Below, piece after piece: positions 1 through 7,755 of a stretch of DNA of 10,447 nucleotides. Source of the DNA: Candidatus Halomonas stercoripullorum (GTDB lineage: Bacteria; Pseudomonadota; Gammaproteobacteria; Pseudomonadales; Halomonadaceae); assembly GCA_019114645.1 (NCBI GenBank), contig DXFC01000200.1, forward strand, positions 1 to 10,447, read 5' to 3'. Made by a program: the position numbers and the translations under genes. A model generated the notes under the pieces. It saw only the letters and a program-made list of their open reading frames with translations. It was not told where the DNA came from and made no database searches. Numbering within the stretch: position 1 is the first letter of the stretch; every line of letters starts with the position of its first letter.

Positions 1-163
1 GAGTTGCATTCATGCCATTAGCCTCGACTTTCGTAGAGGCGCAAGCCTAACAGGGCCGGCTCGTTGCGACCAACTCTTGCCGCCATTGAAACCCGTGGCG
101 CAAGACCACATCTAAGAGCCATTGCCGGAACACCTGCGCGAGTGAATCACTGCGTTGCGCGGT

Positions 164-195
164 GCTTTTTAACCCGAATGCTTTTTAACCCGAAT
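164..195 (+). repeat. Perfect 16-bp tandem duplication in the prlC leader
   Basis: The unit GCTTTTTAACCCGAAT occurs twice, head to tail and without mismatch (164-179 and 180-195), and the first five bases of a third copy follow (196-200). It lies 39 bases upstream of the chosen prlC start. Each unit contains CCCGAAT, which faintly resembles the -10 part of a heat-shock (sigma-32) promoter. TTGCG at 155-159 lies 13 bases upstream of the first copy. OpdA/prlC is known to be heat-shock regulated in enterics, but the match here is weak and the promoter reading is an inference. The repeat itself is certain. Confidence 0.9.
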
Positions 196-234
196 GCTTT
201 ACACGCAAAGCTCCGCCCACTGCCTGAGGTGCAC

Positions 235-2286
235 ATGTCTCACAACCCGCTGCTCGCCAGCCATGAACTCCCTCCCTTCGATGAGATCCGGCCCGAGCAC
301 GTGGTCCCGGCCATTGAAAAGCTGCTTGCCGATAATCGCAGCGCCATCGATGCCCTGGTGGCACACGCTGAACAAGAGGCGCCTAGCTGGCAGAGCCTTG
401 CCGCCCCTCTGGAAGCACTGAATGACCGTCTCGCCCAGGCCTGGTCGCCGATTTCACACCTCAACGGCACCATGAACTCACCCGCACTGCGCGAAGCCTA
501 TCAAGCGTGCCTGGGCAAGCTCTCGGACTACAGCACCTGGCTAGGCCAGCATGAAGGCATGTTCCGTGCCTGGCAGGCGCTCAAGCAGGGGCCGGCCTGG
601 GTCGAGCTCGACGAAGCCCAGCGCCGCAGTGTTGATAACGCCCTGCGTGACTTTCGTCTTGCCGGCGTCGCGCTTCCCGCCGAGCAGAAGCGCCGCTACG
701 GCGAGATCAAGGCACGTCTGTCCGAGCTCTCAAACACCTTTTCCAACCAACTGCTCGACGCTACCCAAGCCTGGCACAAGGATATTAATGATGCTGCACG
801 ATTAGCAGGCCTGCCCGAAAGCGCGCTGGCTACGCTTGCTGCCAATGCCGAAGCCAAGGGCGTCAAGGGCTATCGCATTACCCTTGACTTCCCCAGTTTC
901 TATCCGGTACTGAGTTTCGCCGATGACCGCGAGCTGCGCCGTGAAGTTTACACCGCGTTTGTAACACGCGCTTCGGACCAGGGCCCTAACGCCGGTGAGT
1001 ACGACAACGCACCGGTCATCGAGGAAACGCTGCGTCTGCGTCACGAACTGAGCGAACTGCTCGGCTTCGCCAATTATGCCGAGCTGTCGCTCACCACCAA
1101 AATGGCTGAATCTCCCCAACAAGTACGCGACTTTCTTGAGGACCTGGCACGGCGTGCCGTACCCCAGGCCCGTGAAGAATTCGCCGAGCTTGAATCTTAT
1201 GCTCGCGAGGAGTTGGGCCTGGCCGAGCTAGCCCCCTGGGACATCGGCTATGCCAGCGAGAAGCTGCGCGAAGCCCGCCATGCCATTTCCCAAGAGCAAC
1301 TGCGCGCCTATTTTCCTGCACCGCAGGCGGTCGAGGGTCTGTTCCTGGTAGTGGAGCGCTTGTGCGGCGTCACTTTTGAGGAAGATAACCAGGCGCCCCG
1401 CTATCACCCCGAGGTACGTTACTTCCGCATCCTTGAGCATGGCGAACCGATTGCCGGTTTCTATCTCGACCTCTACGCTCGCGAAGGCAAGCGTGGCGGC
1501 GCCTGGATGGATGAGTGTCGCGTCCGCCGCCAACGCGAGGATGGCAAGTTACAGCTGCCTGTGGCTTATCTCACCTGCAACTTCACCCGCCCGGTTGGCG
1601 ACCGCCCGGCACTGTTGACCCATGATGAAGTTATCACCCTATTCCACGAATTCGGTCATGGCCTGCACCATATGCTGACCCGCCAGACCGTGGCGGATGT
1701 CTCTGGCATCAATGGTGTCGCCTGGGATGCGGTGGAATTGCCCAGCCAGTTCATGGAGAACTACTGCTGGGAGCGCGAAGGGCTCGACTTGATCGCCGGT
1801 CATGTCGATAGCGGCGAGCCACTGCCCACCGAACTGCTTGAACGCCTGCAGGCGGCCAAGAACTTCCAGTCAGCCATGGCCCTGGTGCGCCAGCTAGAGT
1901 TCTCGCTGTTCGATCTGCGCCTGCATCATGAGTTCAGCACACCCACGGCGACTGACGTCCAGTGGCTGCTCGACGAGGTCCGCGAAGCGGTTTCGGTGGT
2001 GCCGAAGGTTGACTTCAATCGCTTCCAGAATGGTTTTAGCCATATTTTTGCCGGCGGCTATGCGGCCGGTTATTACAGTTACAAATGGGCCGAAGTGCTT
2101 TCTGCCGATACCTGGAGTGCTTTTGAAGAAGCCGGCATTTTCGACCCCGAAACAGGCAGCCGCTTCCGTAGCGAAATTCTTGAACAGGGTGGTGCCCGCG
2201 ATGCTGCAGAACTGTTTCGCGCCTTCCGTGGGCGGGAACCCAGCGTCGAGCCGCTGCTGCGCCATAATGGCATTCGTGCTGCCTGA
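235..2286 (+). CDS. prlC: Oligopeptidase A, M3 family zinc metallopeptidase
   Basis: Cytoplasmic zinc endopeptidase that degrades oligopeptides, including cleaved signal peptides. The protein from this start has 683 residues, close to the roughly 680 of enteric PrlC/OpdA. The M3 zinc motif HEFGHGLHH starts at residue 471 (H471 and H475 as ligands, E472 as catalytic base). The third ligand is E501 in DAVELPSQFMEN, a stretch typical of the OpdA branch. The reading frame stays open upstream to base 64, but I choose ATG 235: GAGG lies 5 bases upstream, the protein then begins MSHNPLLASHELPPFDEI as family members do, and the upstream extension runs through a tandem DNA repeat. The gene for a small zinc-ribbon protein follows after 68 bases on the same strand, so the two are probably co-transcribed. 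The family assignment is firm. Confidence 0.96.
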   Translation: MSHNPLLASHELPPFDEIRPEHVVPAIEKLLADNRSAIDALVAHAEQEAPSWQSLAAPLEALNDRLAQAWSPISHLNGTMNSPALREAYQACLGKLSDYSTWLGQHEGMFRAWQALKQGPAWVELDEAQRRSVDNALRDFRLAGVALPAEQKRRYGEIKARLSELSNTFSNQLLDATQAWHKDINDAARLAGLPESALATLAANAEAKGVKGYRITLDFPSFYPVLSFADDRELRREVYTAFVTRASDQGPNAGEYDNAPVIEETLRLRHELSELLGFANYAELSLTTKMAESPQQVRDFLEDLARRAVPQAREEFAELESYAREELGLAELAPWDIGYASEKLREARHAISQEQLRAYFPAPQAVEGLFLVVERLCGVTFEEDNQAPRYHPEVRYFRILEHGEPIAGFYLDLYAREGKRGGAWMDECRVRRQREDGKLQLPVAYLTCNFTRPVGDRPALLTHDEVITLFHEFGHGLHHMLTRQTVADVSGINGVAWDAVELPSQFMENYCWEREGLDLIAGHVDSGEPLPTELLERLQAAKNFQSAMALVRQLEFSLFDLRLHHEFSTPTATDVQWLLDEVREAVSVVPKVDFNRFQNGFSHIFAGGYAAGYYSYKWAEVLSADTWSAFEEAGIFDPETGSRFRSEILEQGGARDAAELFRAFRGREPSVEPLLRHNGIRAA

Positions 2287-2354
2287 GATTGACAGCACAC
2301 TATCGCAATCATGCCGCCGCCGGGATGCGCCCGGTGGCCGTCACTGGAGACATC

Positions 2355-2588
2355 ATGGCCACTCAGAAACGCTTCATTGCCGGCGCCGTCTGCCCCCGCT
2401 GTGCTGCGCTAGACCGCATCCGTGCCTGGGAACAGAATGGAGTGCGCTATCGCGACTGCGTCAGTTGTGACTTCTTTGAGCAGTCCCCAATCGAAGAAGA
2501 AACTGCCAGCGAGCTTGAAACCCGAGTCAACCGCGAGCGTGAAGAGCAAAACACCATCCAGACGGTAAGAATCCTCGACCCCAAATAG
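2355..2588 (+). CDS. YheV-type small zinc-ribbon protein
   Basis: A 77-residue protein of unknown function resembling the YheV family (putative zinc or nucleic-acid binding metal-ribbon proteins). It begins MATQKRFIAGAVCPRC, and YheV proteins share this KRFIAGA-CPxC opening. Two CxxC pairs (C13/C16 and C35/C38) would bind one zinc ion. The tail after residue 45 is acidic and charged and probably helical or disordered. The frame is open further upstream, but ATG 2355 is preceded by GGAGA at a spacing of 5, and the family's conserved part starts there. It sits directly after prlC, an arrangement I also recall from pseudomonads, which suggests co-expression. No enzymatic role can be read from the sequence. 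Confidence 0.85.
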   Translation: MATQKRFIAGAVCPRCAALDRIRAWEQNGVRYRDCVSCDFFEQSPIEEETASELETRVNREREEQNTIQTVRILDPK

Positions 2589-2595
2589 CCTCTCG

Positions 2596-2622
2596 GGCAG
2601 GGCGATCGTTGTCAGCCCTGCC
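2596..2622 (+). terminator. Probable terminator of the prlC operon
   Basis: GGCAGGGC (2596-2603) and GCCCTGCC (2615-2622) form a perfect 8-bp GC-rich stem with an 11-base loop, starting 8 bases after the zinc-ribbon stop codon. What follows is pyrimidine-rich (TGGCTTCCCC) and not a clean T-run, so this is a moderate call based mainly on position and stem strength. Confidence 0.55.
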
Positions 2623-2652
2623 TGGCTTCCCCTTCAACCTTCTCCTCAACAA

Positions 2653-2670
2653 TGTGCGGCTTTCCGCACA
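2653..2670. repeat. Perfect 7-bp hairpin with CTTT loop
   Basis: TGTGCGG and CCGCACA flank the four bases CTTT. No T-tract follows in either direction, so it is not an obvious intrinsic terminator. The core recurs once more nearby: GCCGCAC at 2709-2715 can also pair with GTGCGGC at 2654-2660. It may be a second part of the upstream terminator region or a decayed repeat element. Confidence 0.6.
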
Positions 2671-2773
2671 CTCCGGCCAAGAGCCGTGCGTAAGTTCGGA
2701 CAAGACCTGCCGCACCAATCTACGACCTTTGTCTCACCCATAGCTGCATCCGATTGATTTTTAGAGTCTTATA

Positions 2774-2804
2774 TTAACAGGCACGATATTTGCTGTAGTA
2801 AGAT
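2774..2804 (+). promoter_or_regulatory. Candidate sigma-70 promoter for the TAXI-TRAP genes
   Basis: TTAACA (2774-2779) differs by one base from the -35 consensus. TAGTAA follows at a 16-base spacing and TAAGAT at 19 bases, either of which could be a weak -10 element. This would give a leader of roughly 85 bases before the receptor gene. The region is clearly AT-rich relative to its surroundings, but other placements cannot be excluded. Confidence 0.3.
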
Positions 2805-2897
2805 GAGTCACTCAATGTGCCGCGTTTCAGTGCTACTATGCTCTGGCCAAGCTTTTATTGAAGGCACCATAAACTATAACTGTCATTGGAGTACGCA

Positions 2898-3884
2898 ATG
2901 CGTAACGTCACCACCAAAGCGCTCACCGGCACCCTTGCCGGCGCCCTGCTGATCGCCGCTTCCGCCGCTCACGCCGATCGCGAAGGATGGCCGTCAAGCT
3001 TCACCATGGGTACCGCCAGCCAGGGCGGCACCTTCTTTATTTACGGCTCCGGTTGGGCCAACCTGATCGCCGATGAGTTGGGTGATATCTCCGGCGGCGG
3101 TGAAGTCACAGGTGGTCCGGTGCAGAACCTGGCGCTGGTGCACAGTGGCGATCTGGCTTTCGGCATGACCACCATGGGCCCCGCAGCGGACGCCATGAAC
3201 GGTGAAAGCCCGCTTGCACCGGGCATGGTCATGGATAACGCCTGCGCCATGTTCCCGATGTACGAGACGCCTTTCTCCGTCACCACCTTGGCAAGCTCCG
3301 GCATCACTAGCATCTCGGAAATTCCCGATGGCGCACGGATCGGCTTCGGCCCTGCCGGCTCCACCTCAGACTCCTACTTCCCCGATATCCTCGAAACTCT
3401 GGGCGTCAACTTTGAGCGCCGCAACGGTGGCTGGTCCGACCTGGGCGGCCAGCTTCAGGACGGCCTGTTGGACGTGATCGCCTTCGCTGCCGGCATTCCG
3501 ATCCCGGCTGTGAGCCAGCTGGAAGTGGAAACCAACGTCAACATCATTGAGTTCACCGAGGAAGAGAGGGACCAGGTCATCGCTGAGTTCCCCGTCTCTG
3601 AGTTCATGATTCCAGCCAGCACTTACGAAACGCTGACAGAAGATGCCCGTGCCGTTTCCATGTGGAACTTCGCCATTGCTCGTTGCGACCTGCCGGAAGA
3701 CTTCGTCTATGAAGTTACCCGGATTACCATGGAAAACAACGACAAGATGGTGGGTATCCACCGCAGCGCGGAGACCTCCATCCCCGAGAATGTGGTGCAT
3801 AACACCGTCATGCCGTTCCACCCGGGGGCAGCTCGCTGGTTCAACGAGAACGGTTATGAAATCGCCGAAGACATGATTCGCTAA
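2898..3884 (+). CDS. TAXI-family TRAP transporter solute-binding protein
   Basis: Periplasmic receptor of a TRAP transporter of the TAXI type, which captures a substrate and delivers it to the sodium-driven membrane permease encoded next door. The product has 328 residues. Residues 1-26 form a signal peptide with a hydrophobic core ending in AHA before D27. The mature protein opens with the family's characteristic MGTASQGGTFFIYGSGWA segment, followed by GGPVQNLALVHSGDLAFGMT and later a GFGPAGSTSDSY segment typical of the ligand-binding lobes. ATG 2898 is chosen because GGAG lies 7 bases upstream and the signal peptide begins there. An alternative in-frame start four codons earlier would lack this ribosome site. 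The substrate cannot be inferred: known or suspected TAXI substrates include amino acids and organic acids. The mature protein is acidic, which fits a salt-adapted host. Confidence 0.93.
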   Translation: MRNVTTKALTGTLAGALLIAASAAHADREGWPSSFTMGTASQGGTFFIYGSGWANLIADELGDISGGGEVTGGPVQNLALVHSGDLAFGMTTMGPAADAMNGESPLAPGMVMDNACAMFPMYETPFSVTTLASSGITSISEIPDGARIGFGPAGSTSDSYFPDILETLGVNFERRNGGWSDLGGQLQDGLLDVIAFAAGIPIPAVSQLEVETNVNIIEFTEEERDQVIAEFPVSEFMIPASTYETLTEDARAVSMWNFAIARCDLPEDFVYEVTRITMENNDKMVGIHRSAETSIPENVVHNTVMPFHPGAARWFNENGYEIAEDMIR

Positions 3885-3907
3885 TCATAGCTATCCAGCG
3901 TTATCCG

Positions 3908-3942
3908 GGGCCGGTCCTGTCGAGGCAGGCCGGCCCTTGTTT
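3908..3942 (+). terminator. Hairpin plus T-tract between receptor and permease genes (terminator or attenuator)
   Basis: GGGCCGG-T-CCTG (3908-3919) pairs with CAGGCCGGCCC (3926-3936) through an 11-bp stem with one bulged T and a 6-base loop. TTGTTT follows immediately. This is a good intrinsic terminator placed 23 bases after the receptor stop and about 70 bases before the permease start. Since the two proteins work together, partial read-through is the likely purpose: it would keep the receptor in excess over the permease. Confidence 0.78.
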
Positions 3943-4010
3943 ACTAGCTATGGCTTACGTTTGTGTCAAGCGACTCCAATTGGCCCCGATATTCGAGAGT
4001 AACACCTCCC

Positions 4011-6215
4011 ATGAGCAACACTTCTGACAACCGCCCACTGGCCGCTCAGGACGAAACGCCGCTGGAGAAGAAGGACGCCGCCGAAATTTTGGCGGAGGGT
4101 GTCGATGAAGAAATCATCGAATCCAATCGTCGCCTCTTCACTGGCTGGCAGTGGGCCCTGTTCGCCGCTATGGCGGTGGTCTATTCGCTTTTCCACTTGG
4201 TGGTACTTAATGCCATCCCGCTGGAGACCTGGTCTTATCGTATTCTCCACATCAGCGGCGCTTTAGTCTTGGGCTTCGGCCTTTTCACTGGGGCGCGATT
4301 TGCCAACGAGACAACTGCCGTAGCCCCCAAATGGCTGAGCGCGCTGGCAGCCCTCTTATTGATACCAGCAGCTTATGCGCTGCTGCAGGTTTATCAAATG
4401 TGGCGCACCATGGAAGGTGGTGCCATGCGTATCGATGCACAAATCGAAACCTGGCACTTCGGTTATCCGCTGATCTTCGCTACTGCAGCAGCCATTCTGC
4501 TGTCATGGAGCTATCGGCAAGTGCGCGAGAAGCTCTCGCTGCCCGATCTGGTCCTGATGGTATGTGCTGTAGCCAGCGCCGGTTATTTGCTGGTGATGTA
4601 TAACAGTCCCTTGCGGATGTCGACCGGTACCGCCTTCGCTCCCGTCGGCATCTCCTACGCTGCGATTGCCGGCTGCTTGTTGATTCTTGAACTGACCCGC
4701 CGCCTCACCGGTAATGCACTGGTGATCATCACGGCGCTATTCCTGGTTTACGTTTTTGCCGGTCCACTGCTCCCCGGTTTCCTCGGGTATCCGGGGCTGT
4801 CGATGACGCGCTTCTTCAGCCAGGTCTATACCGATATCGGCGTATTGGGTCAAACCACCGCCGTTTCTTCGACCTACATTATTCTCTTCATTATTTTCGC
4901 CGCCTTTCTCCAAGCCTCTAAGGTGGGCGATTATTTTATCAACTTTGCCTTCGCCGCCGCCGGCCGTGCCCGTGGAGGACCGGCTAAAGTCGCTATATTC
5001 GCTTCTGGCCTGATGGGCATGATCAACGGTACCAGCGCCGGCAACGTCGTCTCGACCGGCTCGTTGACCATCCCCCTGATGAAGAAAGTGGGCTACTCCA
5101 GCCGCAGCGCCGGCGCCATCGAGGCTGCCGCCTCGTCGGGCGGCCAGATCATGCCACCAATCATGGGCGCAGGCGCCTTCATCATGGCCGAGATCACCGG
5201 CATACCCTACCGTGAGATCGCAGCGGCAGCCCTGATTCCGGCGGCACTCTATTTCCTCTCCGTCTATTTTATGGTGGATATGGAAGCAGCCAAGAAAGGC
5301 ATGCGGGGGATGAGCAAGGAAGAGATTCCGCAGTTCCGCCGCCTGGCGAAACACGCCTATCTCTTCGCTCCGATCATCATTCTTATCGGTGCCCTGTTCA
5401 TGGGTTACTCAGTAATTCGTGCCGGTACTCTGGCTACCGCGGCTGCCGCTGTAGTGAGCTGGATTTCGCCCAACAAGATGGGCCCGGTTGCCATTCTCCG
5501 TGCTCTGCAGCTGGCCAGCAACATGGCGATCCAGATCATCGCGGTATGTGCTTGCGCGGGGATTATCGTGGGTGTCATCGCTCTCACGGGGGTTGGCGCT
5601 CGCTTCTCCTCGCTGCTGCTCGGTCTGGCCGGCTTTAGCCAGTTGCTGGCGCTATTCTTCGCCATGTGTATCAGCATTCTATTGGGCATGGGCATGCCCA
5701 CCACTGCCGCTTACGCGGTCGCGGCATCGGTAGTGGCTCCAGGACTGATCAATATCGGCATTCAGCCGCTAGTAGCACACTTCTTCGTGTTCTACTTCGC
5801 GGTGATGTCTGCGATTACACCACCAGTAGCGCTGGCTTCCTATGCGGCGGCAGGCATTTCCGGTGACAACGCCATGGGAACTTCGGTCGCCTCGTTCAAG
5901 ATCGGCCTAGCCGCTTTCATCGTGCCGTTCATGTTCTTCTACAGCCCGGCACTGCTGATGGAGGGTAGTGGCTGGCAGATTCTGCGTGTGGCGGTCACCG
6001 CCTCGATCGGCATCTTCATGCTGTCGGCTGCGGTGCAGGCCTGGTTCTTTGGTCCAGCCAAGTTGTTGATGCGAATTGGCCTTACGTTGGGTGCGCTGTT
6101 TCTGATCTACGGCGGGCTCTATACCGATATCGCTGGCTTGATCATCATGGTTGCGCTCTACATGCTGCAGCGTGGCATGCACGGTGGCGGTGCAAAGCCG
6201 GCCACCACTGGCTAA
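4011..6215 (+). CDS. TRAP transporter fused permease (DctQ-DctM type)
   Basis: Inner-membrane component of the TAXI-TRAP transporter, combining small and large TRAP subunits in a single 734-residue chain. Residues about 1-43 are polar and cytosolic. Four to five hydrophobic segments (about 46-225) form the DctQ-like part, and the rest is the 12-helix DctM-like transport domain. The latter shows GLMGMINGTSAGNVVSTGS from residue 333, SSGGQIMPPIMGAGAF from residue 375 and GMGMPTT from residue 559, all hallmarks of fused TRAP permeases. The C-terminal portion after about residue 640 adds further helices, as in TAXI-linked fused permeases (DUF3394-like region). The start is less certain: ATG 4011 has only GAGAG 11 bases upstream, and the frame is open to a GTG at 3963, which has no visible ribosome site and overlaps the leader. 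It pairs with the upstream receptor gene. Confidence 0.93.
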   Translation: MSNTSDNRPLAAQDETPLEKKDAAEILAEGVDEEIIESNRRLFTGWQWALFAAMAVVYSLFHLVVLNAIPLETWSYRILHISGALVLGFGLFTGARFANETTAVAPKWLSALAALLLIPAAYALLQVYQMWRTMEGGAMRIDAQIETWHFGYPLIFATAAAILLSWSYRQVREKLSLPDLVLMVCAVASAGYLLVMYNSPLRMSTGTAFAPVGISYAAIAGCLLILELTRRLTGNALVIITALFLVYVFAGPLLPGFLGYPGLSMTRFFSQVYTDIGVLGQTTAVSSTYIILFIIFAAFLQASKVGDYFINFAFAAAGRARGGPAKVAIFASGLMGMINGTSAGNVVSTGSLTIPLMKKVGYSSRSAGAIEAAASSGGQIMPPIMGAGAFIMAEITGIPYREIAAAALIPAALYFLSVYFMVDMEAAKKGMRGMSKEEIPQFRRLAKHAYLFAPIIILIGALFMGYSVIRAGTLATAAAAVVSWISPNKMGPVAILRALQLASNMAIQIIAVCACAGIIVGVIALTGVGARFSSLLLGLAGFSQLLALFFAMCISILLGMGMPTTAAYAVAASVVAPGLINIGIQPLVAHFFVFYFAVMSAITPPVALASYAAAGISGDNAMGTSVASFKIGLAAFIVPFMFFYSPALLMEGSGWQILRVAVTASIGIFMLSAAVQAWFFGPAKLLMRIGLTLGALFLIYGGLYTDIAGLIIMVALYMLQRGMHGGGAKPATTG

Positions 6216-6230
6216 CATTCCGTGTTGCCA

Positions 6231-6272
6231 CAAGGCACAGGGCCTCGCCATACGGCGAGGCCCTGTGCCTTG
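6231..6272. terminator. 19-bp perfect hairpin between convergent genes, bidirectional terminator
   Basis: The stem arms at 6231-6249 and 6254-6272 are perfect reverse complements (19 pairs) around the loop ATAC. The hairpin starts 15 bases after the permease stop and ends 9 bases from the sodC stop on the opposite strand. Neither side has a clear T-run. The symmetric position between converging genes suggests a two-way transcription block. A smaller competing hairpin, CTTGC-AAA-GCAAG (6269-6281), overlaps its right end. Confidence 0.75.
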
Positions 6273-6281
6273 CAAAGCAAG

Positions 6282-6815
6282 TTACGAATCGATGACACCA
6301 CAGGCCATACGGCCACCGCCACCACCCAGCTCGGGTTCGTCGGCATAGGTGTCGCCACCCTCATGGATCATCAGACTGCGCCCCTGAACATCATCCAGGC
6401 TCAGCCTTGGCGCCAGTACCGGCAAGGTCGCTTCACCCGACTCATTCACGATCAGCACCGGCAAGTCGCCCAGGTGGCCATCACCATAAGGCCCCTGGTG
6501 CGTCCCCGTATCCTCTGGATCGTAATGCCCCCCTGCTTCACCGGCACCGACTACTTCACCGTTGTCGTTTTCGCCCGGCTCACAGCTCGGATTCGCATGC
6601 ATATGAAAGCCGTATACACCCGCCGATAAATCGCTCAGCTCGGGAGTAAGCAAGAGGCCGTGATCCGTCTCTTCGAGAGTGATAGTGCCGATGGACTCCT
6701 CGACTCCATCGGCACTTACCAAGTTCATCTCGACTTCATGGCTCTCCTGGGCCTGGGCGACGGCAGCGAGCAACAACGAAGCTGCAGCAATTCCTGTCAA
6801 TTTAGCATGGCGCAT
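6282..6815 (-). CDS. sodC: Periplasmic Cu/Zn superoxide dismutase
   Basis: Converts superoxide to hydrogen peroxide and oxygen in the periplasm. The 177-residue precursor has a signal peptide of about 22 residues ending AQA before Q23. All metal ligands of the bacterial family are visible: copper ligands H71 and H73 in GFHMHANPSC, bridging H97 in GGHYDP, zinc ligands H106, H114 and D117 in GTHQGPYGDGHLGDLP, and H151 in LMIHEGGD. C78 and C172 (GGGGGRMACGVI) form the conserved disulfide. The start is well set by AGGAGG 7 bases upstream. It lies 78 bases downstream of metF on the same strand. It may be co-transcribed with metF, since I see no convincing terminator in that gap, though a separate promoter cannot be excluded. 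The convergent permease gene ends opposite it. Confidence 0.95.
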   Translation of the reverse strand: MRHAKLTGIAAASLLLAAVAQAQESHEVEMNLVSADGVEESIGTITLEETDHGLLLTPELSDLSAGVYGFHMHANPSCEPGENDNGEVVGAGEAGGHYDPEDTGTHQGPYGDGHLGDLPVLIVNESGEATLPVLAPRLSLDDVQGRSLMIHEGGDTYADEPELGGGGGRMACGVIDS

Positions 6816-6893
6816 CTAGCATCCTCCTGTTCCTGATTCCCTGGACATGCAAAAACAGGCTAGACGCAGATCACAGTTATTACCACGGCGACT

Positions 6894-7730
6894 TCAGTCG
6901 AGGTTGTCGAGAATTCGCAGACACGGAGTCGCCTGGTTGAGGGTATAAAAGTGCAATCCGGGCGCCCCACCATCAAGCAGTTGCCGGCACAGATGCGAGA
7001 TGACTTCGGTGCCGTAATCCGCAATGGCCTGATTGTCATCACCATAGGCTTCGAGCTGCTTGCGAATCCAGCGTGGAATCTCGGCACCACAAGCATCGGA
7101 GAAACGTGCCAACTTGGTGTAATTGGTAATCGGCATAATACCTGGCACAATCGGCACTTCGACACCCAGCGCCCGCACTCGTTCGACAAAATAGAAGTAC
7201 GCATCAGCGTTGAAGAAATACTGTGTAATGGCGAGATTCGCTCCCGCTTTCACCTTGCGTACGAAATTCTCCAGGTCTTGCTCAAAGTTCGGCGCCTGGG
7301 GGTGCGTCTCGGGATAGGCCGCCACGGCGATCTCGAAATGGTTACCGGTCTCAGTGCGAATGAACTCCACCAGCTCATTGGCATAGCGCAGCTCACCAAC
7401 ACCGCCCATGCCCGAAGGCTGGTCGCCGCGTAGCGCCACGAGGCTATCAATGCCCTGCTCGCGATACTGGGCCAGCAGATCTCGCAGCTCATCCTTATCA
7501 CTACCGATGCAGGAGAGGTGCGGCGCCGTTGTAATTCCTGCCTCACGTATCTGGTTGACCGTGCTCAACGTACGCCCTTGGGTCGAACCGCCAGCACCAT
7601 AGGTCACGGAGAAGAAACGCGGGTTGCGCTCGAGCAAAGCGTCACGTACTCCCGTCAGCTTCTCGCGCCCCACCTCGGTGTTGGGTGGGAAAAACTCAAA
7701 GCTGATACCCAGCGGATGTGATGCGACCAT
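6894..7730 (-). CDS. metF: 5,10-methylenetetrahydrofolate reductase
   Basis: Flavin enzyme that reduces 5,10-methylene- to 5-methyltetrahydrofolate, the methyl donor for methionine synthase. The product has 278 residues, typical for bacterial MetF. It starts with the family segment ISFEFFPP, containing the catalytic glutamate (E12). It then shows YGAGGST (44-50), ALRGDQP with the FAD-contacting aspartate D103, AAYPETHP (138-144), ITQYFF (168-173), PGIMPI and a C-terminal GLHFYTLN. The frame is open 43 codons further upstream, but that stretch does not resemble MetF. ATG 7730 fits the family start, with the purine-rich AAGGGGGGAGG just upstream. The GGAGG part alone would sit too close, at 2 bases, so AAGGGG is the likely ribosome site. 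Its pathway partner ahcY lies upstream on the same strand but is separated by three genes of opposite orientation. The leader has unusual symmetry, listed separately. Confidence 0.96.
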   Translation of the reverse strand: MVASHPLGISFEFFPPNTEVGREKLTGVRDALLERNPRFFSVTYGAGGSTQGRTLSTVNQIREAGITTAPHLSCIGSDKDELRDLLAQYREQGIDSLVALRGDQPSGMGGVGELRYANELVEFIRTETGNHFEIAVAAYPETHPQAPNFEQDLENFVRKVKAGANLAITQYFFNADAYFYFVERVRALGVEVPIVPGIMPITNYTKLARFSDACGAEIPRWIRKQLEAYGDDNQAIADYGTEVISHLCRQLLDGGAPGLHFYTLNQATPCLRILDNLD

Positions 7731-7755
7731 GACCTCCCCCCTTATTTCGATACTT

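Larger units (their letters stand above)
2589..2897. other. 309-base intergenic region between the zinc-ribbon gene and the TAXI receptor gene
   Basis: This gap holds a probable terminator near its left end, a second perfect small hairpin without a T-tract, and then an AT-rich stretch (about 2750-2890) that probably carries the promoter and leader of the downstream transporter genes. GGAG at 2887-2890 is the ribosome binding site of the receptor gene. I see no convincing small gene on either strand: the reverse-strand open frame across the left half overlaps the zinc-ribbon gene and resembles nothing I know. Confidence 0.7.

Noticed and set aside
2527..2718. Reverse-strand 63-codon frame in the gap after the zinc-ribbon gene, and a thought that GAGCCGTGCG nearby is group II intron domain V
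   Set aside because: The frame overlaps the zinc-ribbon gene and has no recognisable similarity. The intron idea fails because the matching second half of domain V is absent.
2843..2859. Sigma-54 promoter (CTGGC followed by TTATT)
   Set aside because: The required GC of the -12 element is missing, so the match is only to the -24 half.
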